A stretch of DNA of 64,000 bases from Quercus robur (lineage: Eukaryota > Streptophyta > Magnoliopsida > Fagales > Fagaceae). Positions 35,040-47,400 of this stretch are shown one piece after another. Made by a program: the position numbers and the translations under genes. The stretch is taken from contig NC_065535.1 of assembly GCF_932294415.1 (NCBI RefSeq), positions 68,069,362 through 68,133,361 of the forward strand, read 5' to 3'. The notes under the pieces are model-generated. The model made no database searches, was not told where the DNA came from, and was given only the letters and a program-made list of their open reading frames with translations. How positions within the stretch are numbered: position 1 is the first letter of the stretch; each line of letters starts with the position of its first letter.

Positions 35040-35485
35040 TGTTGCTCACCTCTCACTACTCACTTTTCTCTACCCAAGATCTCTCCCTCTGTGTGAGTCT
35101 CGTTTCCTTTTAATTTTTTTTCCAGAACAACGAAGACAACTTTCACTGTTTCAAAAGCTAATGGCAATTATACCCTTTTCTCTACACAATTCGTACTCAA
35201 ATATTTATAATTTCATTTTAGTCCTCACATTTTAAAACCTATTTTCATTTTGGTTCGTGCTGTAATCTTACTTACAAAAAACACTTACATGATTAATGGA
35301 CTGCACTAATAGCTTTAAAAAAATTGTGTTTTGGGTAAGTGAAATGATGATAGAGGCCAAAACAAATAATTTAAAAATATTAAGACCAAAATAATAAGTT
35401 AAAATATAAAACCCATACTCTATGTTTTACAAAATTTTAACTTTGTGTTCATTCATTTTAGTCATATAAGTTTCAAGTTTATTTA

Positions 35486-35692
35486 GGTGGAGTTTGGATA
35501 GCATTTTTGAACTTGCATTGTGTGTTTACGTTGTTTTTCTGTGGGTCCCCTGCAGTGTTTATGAGATCCATAAATACTTTTTTCAACAAAAATAACTTTA
35601 AAATTGAGTCCCACGGCACTATTCACACATTTAAAAATTATTTTACTACAGTATTTTCAGTTTTCAGCAATAATCGGTATCCAAACAAACCC
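35486..35692. mobile_element. MITE, about 207 bp
   Basis: Inverted ends GTGGAGTTTGGATA / TATCCAAACAAACCC. Contains GTGGGTCCC and TTTTCAGTTTTCAGCAATAA words common in plant hAT-type MITEs. It is the nearer of two elements in the divergent promoter region. Confidence 0.65.
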
Positions 35693-36145
35693 TTAATTAA
35701 GAACTTTCTACAAGTATAAGTACTTGTGGAGTATAGGAAGGGTCAAGATTCAAGTCTTTAGGAGAAAGTTTCACAAACATGTACATTTAGATTAGGCTAA
35801 AGTAGAATTTTATCTATTTTAAGAGCACAAAAAAAAAATTAAGAACTCTCTATCAACTTTTATTAAATATTGCGGTTAATTATTCAAATTTTTATTTTCA
35901 ATATTTTTAAATTAAAAAAATTAAACTAATCATTGAAAAATATTTTCCATAATTTTTATTTTTAAAAAAATTAACGAAATTTGATGGAGAGATCTTAATG
36001 TAATAAACTTAAATTTTAGAAGAATTAAATAAATAAAAGCAAAGTTAGAGAATTGAATGAATTCTAATGAAACTTAAATGGGGAATTTTGCATTTTAGCC
36101 AAAAAAATAAAAATTAAATTCAAAACTTAGCCAAAATATAGGTAC

Positions 36146-37061
36146 TATAAAAGCATCCGCAGCCCAAATGCTATATGGCATATGTTGAGATATTTTTGCA
36201 TTTCAGCCTTCAAATGTTGCTCCAGCCAGACTTGCAAAATGTGTTAATTGTAAGAAATTTTACAATACTGCTACAGTACCATCTTATTTGTAAGATGGTA
36301 CTGTAGCAACATTGTATAATTATAAATTATTATTATATTATCTGATTCTTCTCTCTCTTCCTTACTCATTCTTTCATTTCCCTCTCTCTCTTGTCTTCTC
36401 CTCTCTTGTTTGTTCTCTCCTCTTTAGACCTAAAACCATGGTGGACATGAACGCCATCACCAAACCACCATGGCCGGACTCATTGTCACAGGCCCCACCG
36501 CAAGCCACCATCAAGGCCACCACAAGCCACTTAACCAAGCCTCTCTCTTCTCTCTCATCCCCTCTCTCTCTCGCCATCGCTGCCAACACCAAGCTTCTCA
36601 TCTTCTCCGTGGATCGTGATGGATCATCTTCTCCTTGGATCGTCTTCTCTGAGTTCTGGATTGGGTTTTTTTTTTTTTTGGTTGTTGCTGTGATCAGTGC
36701 TTAAAGGAATTGGTTTGATTTTTTTTTTTTTTTTTTTTTGTGGGTTCATGGTGGTGGAGTTGGGGGTTGCCGTGGTTTGGTTTGATTTTGTGGGTTGCCG
36801 GAGTTTGTGGCTGGGGTTTCAAGCAACAGTTTGGGTATATTCTAGTAGCAGGTGGTTGTGATTTGGGTATTGGGTTTTGGGTTTTTGGGTTTAGGGATAT
36901 ATTATTTTATTGTGTGAAAATATTATTTTAATGAGTAGAATAAGGAAATAAAAGTTGGAATATTGGGAGTATTGTAAAATTGTATTGTATAATTGATAAA
37001 GTGACTTTTTAAGATGATAAAATAGGATGAGATGAGAATTCCAGCTGCAGATGCTCTTATA
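36146..37061. mobile_element. Non-autonomous TIR element, about 0.9 kb, in the CSN3 upstream region
   Basis: Left end TATAAAAGCATCCGCAGC, right end reversed TATAAGAGCATCTGCAGC: 15 of 18 bases agree. The interior includes a perfect 18-bp stem with a 4-base loop (36269-36308), CT-rich stretches and a GC-richer block (36440-36620) open in both directions that I could not assign. Superfamily not settled. Confidence 0.65.
36269..36308. repeat. Perfect 18-bp hairpin
   Basis: TGCTACAGTACCATCTTA and its exact complement are separated by TTTG. It lies close to the left end of the TIR element. It could form a small-RNA precursor if transcribed, or be a subterminal palindrome of the transposon. Confidence 0.85.
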
Positions 37062-37389
37062 AGTTTGAATGCAGTGGAATTTTTGAGTTTTTATACTAAA
37101 TTGAATCAACATATGACATATGACATTCCCAATGTGAATGCTCAGATATTTTAACCAGAGTTATGGGGGCCGAATCGGGGCTTAAACAAGGGCCCACATA
37201 ACATTGTTGGACGATGGACCCACTTCACGGGCCCATTCGTCACTAACTAGATCGGTCTGACTCATGGCTTTTTCTTCTATTTGCGACTTTTTTATTTATA
37301 TATTTTGGCTCGCTCTGTCTCCACAGCTGTGAGTGAGTGACTGAGTTTGTTGTTGTTGTTGGTGGTGGTATCATCAGCGAGTTAAAACG

Positions 37390-40300
37390 ATGAATTCGTT
37401 GGAAGGTGTGGTGGTGCAAATCCAAGGGCTGTCGAGCAGCGCCGGAGACATCTCACGCCTCCACGTCATCCTAAAACAAGCCGAGGAATCGCTCCGCTCC
37501 GAGTCGACTCGGCTGTCTCCGATTCTCAACCAGCTCGACCCTTCCAATCACTCTCTCGGTTATCTCTATATCCTGTATGCTCTTCTTCACTCTCCTAATC
37601 ACACTCTTTCCTTTTCTTTTCTTTTTTCTTTTTCTATTTACTTTTTTATCTGTAAATATACACTGTGTGTTAGGGTTTATATATTCGAGACATTATTACT
37701 TTTTAATAATTTTTTTTTAAATTTTTTTTATTGGAGTGAGAGTGTTGAAGTTGTTTGGTTGCGTGGAAAACCTAGGAAAGAAATTCTTTGTGCTTTCAAT
37801 AATGAACAGGATTTAAGAAAAAGGGTTTTTTTTTTTTTGGGTTATGTTCAATTGGGTGGGGTTTTAAATTTTCTTGAACATTCAATAATGAAAAAAGAAG
37901 AAGATATATATATATATATATATATATTTGGTTTGATACAGTTTAGAGAATGCTTTTATTTAACTAAAATGAATATATCACATTATAATTGAGACGTTTT
38001 TGGCGGTCATGTGTGATGTTGCGCTTGATTACAATGGGAATTTGTATGTATTTGTGGTGATCCTGCTTTTTTTCATATGGAGTGCATATTTGTGGTGACA
38101 GAGAGGCTTGCACATCTGCTTCGGTTTCGAGAGAGCAAGCTGCTATGCTGGTTCCCTACATTGCCAGATTTATTAGTTATTGTGCTCCAGAGCAAATTCG
38201 TTTGGCCCCTGAAAAGTGTATGTATCTTTACTTGCGTGAATTTTATTTGATGGGCACAAATGCTGTTAAATCATGTTTAGTATGCATATTGATGTTATTT
38301 ATTGTTGGGGTTGCAGTCATAGCTGTTTGTAAGAGGTTCAAGGACCAGGTCATGCTACTTGGAACACCAATGCGTGGGGTGGCTCCATTGCAGGCAGCTG
38401 TACGGAAACTTCAGAATTCTTCAGAACATTTGACTACTTTGCATCCGGAGTTTCTTCTTCTTTGTTTATTGGCAAAGTGTTACAAAACTGGCCTGTCAAT
38501 TTTGGAGGAAGATATCTTTGAAGTTGATCAACCAAGGGACCTTTTTCTCTACTGTTATTATGGGTGGGTTGTTTCTGCAATGACTTTTCAGCTTTTGTGG
38601 TTATCTTTTTTGGGGAACTCTTCTTGTTACCATGTCCATTTTAACCTTCTTGTTAGCATTCCTTTTCTCATTCGTCATTTTACTTTCTTTATCCATATGG
38701 TGTAAATTCTTGGGAACTCTCTTGTTTGATTGTATGCTTAGTTGATTACTTCCTTGATGTTTGTTGTATAACTAGATGCATTTGCAGTGCATTTTTAAGA
38801 AATTTAATAATGTGCAATTTTACCTTTAAGATAAGTAAGGCATTTATATCTTGGTGATGTGAGAGGCGTCATTGATGCATCAAGGGTTTGATAGTTTGGT
38901 AATTTATTCAATGAAAGAAATTTTTATGGGAAGAAATTACTGCTTAGTTGCCTAAGTATGTATGTCAAATTTTAGTACAATCCCATAATGTATGGTCCTT
39001 CAGAAAAAAATAAAATAAAATAAAATAAAAAATTGAGTGTATTAAGCTGTTGATAGCTAGTTATTTTTATTCAAAGATAAAGAATCATTGTTTCTTGTTT
39101 ACAAATGATAGGTTTTCTACATGGCGGCAGAATGGTCTCATGAGAAGTCTGGAAATTTTAAATCCTAAAATAATTTCTTATTTTACTCTAAAAAGCATAG
39201 GGTGGGGGGAAGCCTCTACTTGTTTAATTTCAAAATTGTATTTATTTACTATTTGTGAGCAAATGCAACCAATTTCATCATCTCTAAGGTGGTATCATCT
39301 TCATAATATGGGGAAATATCAGTTCTCAATTGATGTGTGATTTTATCAATCTATAGGGTTTCTGGCTATTGATATTAGTAAGGAAGTTTGCTTACAGATT
39401 TTCGCATTTGTTATGATTACAGGGGGATGATATGCATAGGACAAAAGCGTTTTCGCAAGGCACTGGAGCTCCTACATAATGTGTGTTATATCTATACAGC
39501 TCACTAGTTAAGTTAAAGGTTGTCATTGACATCTTGACTTTTTTTTTATGCACATGGCCATCCTAATTGCTCATTGCTTATCTTTCAGGTTGTTACTGCT
39601 CCAATGTCAAGTATAAATGCCATAGCTGTTGAAGCTTACAAAAAATACATATTGGTTTCTCTCATTCACAATGGACAGGTATGCTCTTTTTCTTTACCCT
39701 CATACTGATGGGACTGAAGAGAAGGCTATTAAAGAAAATGTGGTCAAATAATTCACAGTCGGGATACAATTTGTGGGCAACTAAATTGCTGTCACTCTTC
39801 TAGACTAATAAAATTACTTTTTATATTTTTTATGGCAGTTCTCTACCAGTCTTCCTAAGTACACTTCTTCAGCTGCTCAGAGAAATCTAAAGAACCACTG
39901 TCAGGTATTTTTTATATTAATTTAGGCATTGCTATTGATTCTGGGAGTCCTTAGGTTGATTCTGGGTTTAGATTTTTTTTTTGGTTGGACTAATGATTTA
40001 TAAGCTTGCTACTAAGTTTTAAGTTTTTTGATATGTATGCTACTAAGTTTTAAAGTAACATTAGTAGAATTAATAAAAAAGGACTTATCAATTAAGTAAC
40101 AGAGAATATGGCTTCAGATAGAATAGAATGGAGGAAAATAATACATGCAGCCAATCGTAACTAATCTAATGAAGATCCTTAGCCAACCCCAAAAATTTGG
40201 GATTAAGGCTTGTTTGTTGTTTTTGTTGTTGTTGTTATTGCTGTTATGCTACTAAGTTTTATGTTATGGTTAGAGTATTAGCATCCGGGTTTGTAAAAAA

Positions 40301-40988
40301 TATCTATTTTAACACATAAAAAACTACTTTATCTACTTTAACACACTATTTTACCACTCACTACATCCTATTTTTTATTTTTCACTTCACAATCAACACT
40401 ATTCATTTATTTATTCATTTCACTCTCTCTTCCTCTTTCTCTCTCTCTCTCTCTTCCTCTCCAACTGAAACTATCGTAATATCTTTTTTTTGTTGATACC
40501 AATGAAAACATTAAAGAACAGAAAGAGTACCACATAGTAGCACTACAAAAACGCTGGGGAAACCCAGCAATGGTGTATAGAGAGAGAGAGAGACCAATTC
40601 TATTTTGGTGTTTGGGGTTGCTAAAGTAAGATTTTAGCACTTATAGCAACACCAATGCTTTTAGCGAGCAGAGTTATTGTATAAATGTTATGGAAAGACC
40701 AATTTCTTATCCACATTGTTGCATGCCCATTTTAAAATAGTGTTTGCTTGTTAACTCCACTTTGATAATTGGCCTCAATGAGAGGCTTGGATTGATTAAT
40801 AAATAGATTTTCCTTTTAAATCTTGGATTCATTAATTTCATTTTGTACTTATAGAGATCAATGTGTTCCTCTTCTTACCAAGCAGAAATTTAGTACTAAT
40901 AATCTTTAGACATTTTGGACTAAAATAGTTGTCTTGTTTGAATGGTTGGCCAGCATTATGGCTAGAATATAATGATTGACTAAAACTA

Positions 40989-41023
<35 letters not shown>

Positions 41024-43018
41024 GAAAAGATCTCTTTGGGTTGTCCAAAATAAGAGATGTTTGTGTGAACTAGCTGAAAAGGCTACTGTTCACACTTCAC
41101 ACTCAAAACAATATTTGTTTCTATATATGGAGGTAGGTAGTTTTCTTTTAACTTGTCTTATGCGCCCACCATTGTGATTCCTATATTTCATTTATGCGAC
41201 ATGAATTCACCTTTGTGACTCCTATGTTACATTTATGACCCTTGACATAACAACAATTCGGGCATCTAATGCCAGCTTACCACTTTGATTAATCTGCTCC
41301 ATTAAATCTATCTTTTCTCGGCTAGACATAACAACAATTCAGGCACAACACTAGTCCGCCAGCTCTCATTCTTGGTCTTCTTTCTGTGCAACAAATCACA
41401 AATAGAATATCCGAAAATTTTCTTGTATTCTTTCTCACGTGCATATTTGAGCCATTGTTCATGGTATTCAAATTTGGAGCTTTGCGAACATTGTCCAAGA
41501 CAATTATTTGTTAATTATCTTATTTATCAAAAAAAAAAAAAAATTATTTGTTCATTATCTTCTTTGTGCAGCCCTACATTGAACTGGCGAATAGTTATAG
41601 CACTGGGAAAATTGCAGAATTAGAGCAGTATGTCCAGACAAACGGGGAGAAGTTTGAAAGTGTGAGCTTTCTACTATACACAATTCATTCTATACTTGTT
41701 TTGTTTAGAACTTAGAAGTCTGGGATCTATGCTTAAGTCAAGTAGGACGCAACATTATACTTGGGTTTTTTATAGTTATTTGGTGAAGCTCTAACCCAAA
41801 TACTTCAGTTATCTAAAGGTGGCTTTATTTTTCTTTTCAGGACAACAATCTTGGACTGGTGAAGCAGGTTGTGTCATCCATGTATAAGCGAAATATCCAG
41901 AGATTGACTCAGACATACCTGACCCTCTCTCTCCAAGATATTGCCAACACAGTACAATTAAACAGCCCTAAAGAGGCAGAAATGCATGTCCTACAAATGG
42001 TAGTTTCAGAGAGACAATTATGTATTATAATATTTCCTTACGTCATTTAAATTGTGCTATTAACATTTCTATGCCAAATTTAGATCCAAGATGGTGAGAT
42101 ATTTGCAACAATCAACCAGAAGGATGGAATGGTTAGATTCCTGGAGGACCCTGAACAATATAAGTCCTGTGAGATGATTGAGCGTATCGATTCATCCATC
42201 CAAAGGTATGCAGCTTGAAGTTTGTTCAAGTTTTCAAGTTTATTAGAGAGGTGAAGGGTACATGATATCTTAGTCCTTCCTGTATTGTCCAAGTCTTAAT
42301 TTCCAGTGAGATGGCATTGGATGATTTCCTTGTTCAAATCAAATACATTTTATATGAAGTGAATGTCTTAGAAATAAAGTAAAATTATAATTATTTACCA
42401 AAAGTATAATTATAAATCTCATAATGCATCCAGAGTTGAATACCCCTCCCCCCACTTAAGATGTATCCAAAAAAGAAAAATATATCATGCTGCACATAAA
42501 GCATTGTAACCACATCAGAGACGTGGAGCAGAGCCCATGTTTTAACTCTGTTTGCTACTTTTCCATTTCTTACAATATTTCTTTAATGATATCAATATAA
42601 GAGTATGGAATCATTGTTGATGGTGATTAACAGAATATCAGTGGTTGTTTTTTCTCTTTATTGTTTTCTTTTTTCTCTGGATGTAAAAATTGTAAAGATT
42701 TCAACCTTCTACTGTTGGTATCTGTTCTTTTATCATGGGAAGTCATCTCCATTTCTATAATTGTTTATGTTCCAGGATAATGTCACTGTCAAGGAAGCTG
42801 ACTACTATGGAAGAGCAGATGTCATGTGATCCTCAGTACCTAGCAAAGGTTAGCCTATCACTTCATTTTGGCTATATGTTTGCTGAACTTGTTTGTATAA
42901 ATTATTGATCACTAATCACACAATACATGTTTATTTTGTATATGTTCAGGCTGGGAGAGAAAGACAGAGATTTGACTTCGATGACTTTGATACTGTTCCT
43001 CAGAAATTTAACATATGA
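37390..43018 (+). CDS. CSN3: COP9 signalosome subunit 3
   Basis: Eleven coding exons: 37390-37574, 38102-38217, 38317-38563, 39423-39480, 39589-39678, 39839-39904, 41572-41661, 41841-41999, 42084-42205, 42776-42848, 42950-43018; all GT/AG; 424 codons plus TGA, close to the roughly 430 of the family. Family blocks in order: [81 protein letters not shown], then the PCI domain ([44 protein letters not shown]) and the tail [13 protein letters not shown]3 is a scaffold subunit of the nuclear complex that removes NEDD8 from cullins and so controls ubiquitin ligases; loss in Arabidopsis gives the fusca/constitutive-photomorphogenic phenotype. Intron 6 (1.67 kb) carries two retroposon remnants and a TA repeat. 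The gene runs toward TPLATE. Confidence 0.95.
40090..40245 (+). mobile_element. 3' tail of a non-LTR retroposon ending in (TTG)n
   Basis: In CSN3 intron 6. AGAATGGAGGAAAATAAT...ATGCAGCCAA, then CCCCAAAAATTTGGGATTAAGG CTTG and a TTG-rich tail, is the common 3' end of RTE-type LINEs and their partner SINEs in plants. No reverse transcriptase part precedes it, so it is strongly 5' truncated or a SINE. Confidence 0.5.
40987..41021. repeat. (TA)n microsatellite in CSN3 intron 6
   Basis: About 16 uninterrupted TA units. Confidence 0.85.
41502..41561 (+). mobile_element. LINE retroposition scar next to the CSN3 exon 7 acceptor
   Basis: AATTATTTGTTAATTATCTT (41502-41521) and AATTATTTGTTCATTATCTT (41542-41561) flank ATTTATC plus an A run. 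The full-length L1 in this window ends CTTACTTATC followed by A, so ATTTATC(A)n looks like the last bases of such an element. The right repeat copy now forms the pyrimidine-rich tract just before the exon 7 acceptor (TTCTTTGTGCAG). Confidence 0.7.
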
Positions 43019-44483
43019 AGTAATCTTGATTAGTCTATGATCTATGGAAATTATACATGATTACGAGAATGATGCCAGACCACATACTTTGCTCCATCGG
43101 CATTTATTGTTCAAAGAGATGAAAATTTTTCTTTTGTTATTTTACTCCCAAAATGAGAGATGTGGATATCTGTGATTAGAACCTTGTTCAATTATTATTT
43201 AGTTATGAGGATGTTTTATTTTGAAGTGTTTTCTCAACTATTTATGATATCGTTTCCTGTATTCTTTCTCAATGATGGTCTTTTTTTTTCTTTTTCTTTT
43301 TTCTTTTCTTTTTTCTTTTCTTTTTTTTTTTTCTTTTTTTTTTTTTTTGTCTTGGTAAATAACTCAATGATGGTCTGAGCATTATGCATTGTTAACATTT
43401 AAATGTTTTCAAATTGAAACTTATTGATGAGTCAGTGCAATACCAAAAATATTCCCTTTTCTTGATATAGTGCTGGAGCACAATTTGAAGACGAATGCCC
43501 TTATATCTTAATCTTTAGTCTCTACATAAGTTGGGAAAGACACCTCTTGCAATGAAATCTGCACCAAGTATCTAATATGTGGGCAATCAACTAACAAAGA
43601 AATCACTAATAATCTTGTAATTCAATTGACATTTCTTGGTGCATTCCACAGAGACATTTTAGGGATCAAATTCTCCCTCTCCTATTGTTGCACCTGTCAA
43701 ATTATCCAAAAAATCTGATGAAGAAATTGCTTTACCTTCTTAGATAGACAGTAGACACTATAGTCCAGTAGAAAGACAAGCTGAAAAAATATGTACAAAG
43801 GCAAATTTTCCCGCGAGCTGACAATTTAACATCTGGTAAAATATATATTTCTTTTTCTTTTTTGAGAATCAACATTTGGTATGATCTAAGTGTAAATAAT
43901 TGTTTAAAACCGGAGATCAAGGTTCAAAACTTCAAGTTCGACGGCTAGGAGTTGGGACACTTAGACCCATCATTTGCTCAGATTCTGGATTTGGGTCTAC
44001 ATTCTATAATATAGCCTGGAGAAGAAGCCATGTCGTGGCTCATTAGAAAGCAGGTAATAGATGATAGGCAAGCAAAGAGCACTAGTATAAATTTTAATGC
44101 ACCAGATCAACAAGCAATTCCAAATGTCAACAACAAATTTCTTCTAAACAATCACAAGAGTGTACAGAAGAAATGAAATTTCAAAGTGGAATTACATCTG
44201 CTATATAAGAAATACTAATCACAAATCATATTTCTAACAAGTGAATCAATTTCTCAAAGTGAACACCATACCAATGACAAGCCGATACAAGATGTACAAG
44301 GGACTTCCCCAAGGGGTTAAATATGTAGAAAAAAAAAAGGGGAGAAAAGCAAAGACACGAGAGCACTCTGTTGTCAAATTTTCAACTACCACCTAAATCA
44401 TTTATCACAAAAAGAATACCTATGAATAGTGAATACAAAGAATATATTCGTATCCTTTTTTCTTTTTCTTTTTTAAAGAATGA
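43019..44483. other. Intergenic between convergent CSN3 and TPLATE
   Basis: 3' UTRs of both genes. A long pyrimidine tract (TTTTC)n at about 43280-43350. Nothing else recognised. Confidence 0.4.
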
Positions 44484-47400
44484 TTAATTTTGACTTTGGT
44501 TCCTCTCTTTACACAACATGTGCCACTCCTGGAGCACTGCAGCTTGAAGAGCACGATGCTCAACCTCCTCTGCAGTTAACTTTGACAAGGTTGAAGGTCC
44601 CTTCGTTTTTCCATCTTCTTCACCATCTTTCTTCTTTTCCTTCTTTTTCTTCTTTTTATCCTCATCTTCCTCATCTTCATCCTCGTTTTCATCATCAGAT
44701 TTTGGAGTCTTCGGTCGTGGTTGGGCTGCTTTCAGTAAGGCAATTCTTTCCATTGAGATCCTAAGCCTCTCAACAGCGGCCACCTTCACTTCATCTTCGG
44801 GCATGTACTCCACACCCCCATCAGTAAGATCATCCAACCATCCCTGTAGATCTGATCCAATCTCCTTTGTAATTGATGCATCAGAGGCTCTAACCACAAA
44901 TTTGCACATCATGGTGGTTGTCTCATCTCCCAAATCCACATTTCTGCTCACTTCACTGGCACCAAAGATCATCATGCCCAGAAAACCGCCATACCAAGTT
45001 TTTGCAGCAAAACAAAGCTGTTTCAATACAGTGAATTAATTTATATTTTCTTTCAATAATTTGTTCCAAGAAAATAGCATGTAGGAAGAATGGCACTGGT
45101 CTAATCCCACAAAATAAATATATATTTCACATATAATTTCAGCTCCAAATACTTTGAACTTTCAACCATTTAAGATCCTAGTCAAGAAGTGATATTCAAT
45201 TATTTTTACCAAGTTCCACTAATTATCAGAAATTCTTAGTTTCTGAAAAGAACGTATCAAAGCCAAAATTGAAATTTGCCACTGACAGATTTGTGCTCCA
45301 ATTAGAACTTGAATTCAAGATAGGTCTAAGAAATACCAAAAGTGGTTTCACTAGAGAAATGACAACTAAACAGTAGGACAAAACTAGAATAAGAAAATGA
45401 ACTGCAAAAGAGATTGTTGACTCATATATCAAGAAAACTATACCTGAAACCCTGCCACAGTCCGGATAATATGTGAACAAACTCTGTGGAATGGCTTAGA
45501 GGACAAAGATTTCAGTCCACTTAAGAAAGGTGATTCACCATACTGCTGTGCAGCCGTAGCCTTGAAGCCACTTCCTTCATATGTATATGTACCAGTGTAC
45601 TCTATTACTGCTGGCAAACTGGGCCATAGGCGGAAAAATTCAACAGGAGAGATTTTATGCGGCAAAAGAAGCTCAGTCAGCGGAATTTTGTAAGGTTGAC
45701 ATCTCAAAATAATAGGCTCTCCTAGCTCAGGCCTTAAGCTTCTCTTTTGTCTCATGATTTGCGGATCCTCTTCAGTGTAGTCACCTTCATAATCTGCTGC
45801 AGCACCACTCCCATAGAATGGATAATATAATACTTGCACCCAAAGGGCACATCTCTCAAAATGAGTTACACCCACCGTTACACTGGACAGTACTGGATCC
45901 TACAAATAACATCAGGAAAATGGATAACAAAAAACTCACAAAAAAATAGAATCTTTTTGTGCAGTGGGGGGAAGTTTGTATTACAGTGAAAATAAGATTA
46001 CACTGGATAGTACAGGATGTTACAAATAACATCATTAGGAAAATGGACTACAAGGCAGCAACTCCTTCATGTCACACTAATTTTAGAAGATGGCATCCAT
46101 CAAGGGAATGCCAAGATTATGGCCAAAAAAATGAATGGAAAATAATAGTTAGGAACTCCACACATTCTGATCACTAAAGCCTGTTAAAACCTGGTAACAG
46201 ACACAATACTCGTAACTATGGACCCCACCATATGTATACTAAGGGATTGATCAAAAACAATTTCATTGACTAAGAAAGACTATCATTTAAAGGAAAACTG
46301 GAGAAGGCTCTAAAAACCCCCCAATAAGATGAGCTGCTAAGGCAAATACTCAACAAACCCCACTCTTCCCCCCCACACCAAAAAAAAAAAGAAAAAAAAA
46401 AAAGAGGTATAAAAAAAGATGCAATTTAAAGGCAGGGAAATAAAACCTGTGAAACAAGATTACGCAGCTGCCGAACTGCTTGAGGAGACCCATCCATATA
46501 ATATAATGCCCCAGACAACCCAACTCGAATGTCCACTCGATTTAGTTCAAGCTCAGTTAAATTTAAGACCTGCAACATGTTCATCAATTGTTGATAATGT
46601 TTCAATCAAGCACAAAACCAGAGCAATAAACACAATAGCTTGTATCCTACAAAGAAAGAGTAATACTTTTCATCCCTTAAAGCAGTCTCATTTAAGTGAA
46701 TTTAAACCTAATACTATTAATTCTTTCAGGCAACCTCAAGCTGTTCAAAATAGGAAGCACATGATTAATTGTGTGTACCAGGCAATGAGCTGTTTAGGAT
46801 ACATGGGAGCTTATGTAATAAACTAACATGAAAGACTAATAAGCTCCTACCCACCCTTTTTTTTTACAAGTCCTACCCACTTAAACTGTGTACACATTTT
46901 ATCGTGCAAATTCACAATATAATATCAGGTACGCTCCATAAAGTGTGTTATCAAAAGGAGGTGATTGTTAACAAGCTCATGAAAATTAGCAATTTTGTGA
47001 GTTCAAGCGAAGTGAATTCCTAGCTACCTTCGAACCACAAACAAACACACTCCATACCATATATGGTCATTGTTTCATTCTTCTCACCGAAAATGGAACT
47101 GTGGCAACATGCCATGCAAGTATCTTGAAATCTTAAATGAGTCCTATTTTGCATTTTTTATGAGTTTGAATTGGTATTATATTGCATATTAATGAGAACC
47201 ATAAATAAAAGGACCTCCACAAATATTTGTAATAGTTAGAAGTAGATAATATTCCACCTTTAAATGCAGAGTGATCCTTCCATCACTTGAGTCTGCTAAA
47301 TGGTATGCTTCAACATAGCATGGATCACTGCTACCAGTCAAAGAAATTGCAGTTGGAGGAACTTTCAGTGAAGTAGAGTCAACTCCTTTTGTCAGCAAAA

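Larger units (their letters stand above)
35040..37389. other. Divergent promoter region between the phosducin-like gene and CSN3
   Basis: 2.35 kb. Besides two transposable elements (35486-35692 and 36146-37061) it holds the two 5' UTRs. A TTTATATATTTT word at about 37290 lies 100 bp before the CSN3 ATG and could be its TATA box; a CTCACTC/GAGTGAGTGAC-rich stretch and TTG repeats follow at 37333-37370. Confidence 0.4.

Noticed and set aside
36312-36704. 130-codon ORF with a hydrophobic start in the TIR element upstream of CSN3
   Set aside because: CT-rich and Ser/Pro-rich composition, open on both strands, and inside a transposable element; no family recognised.
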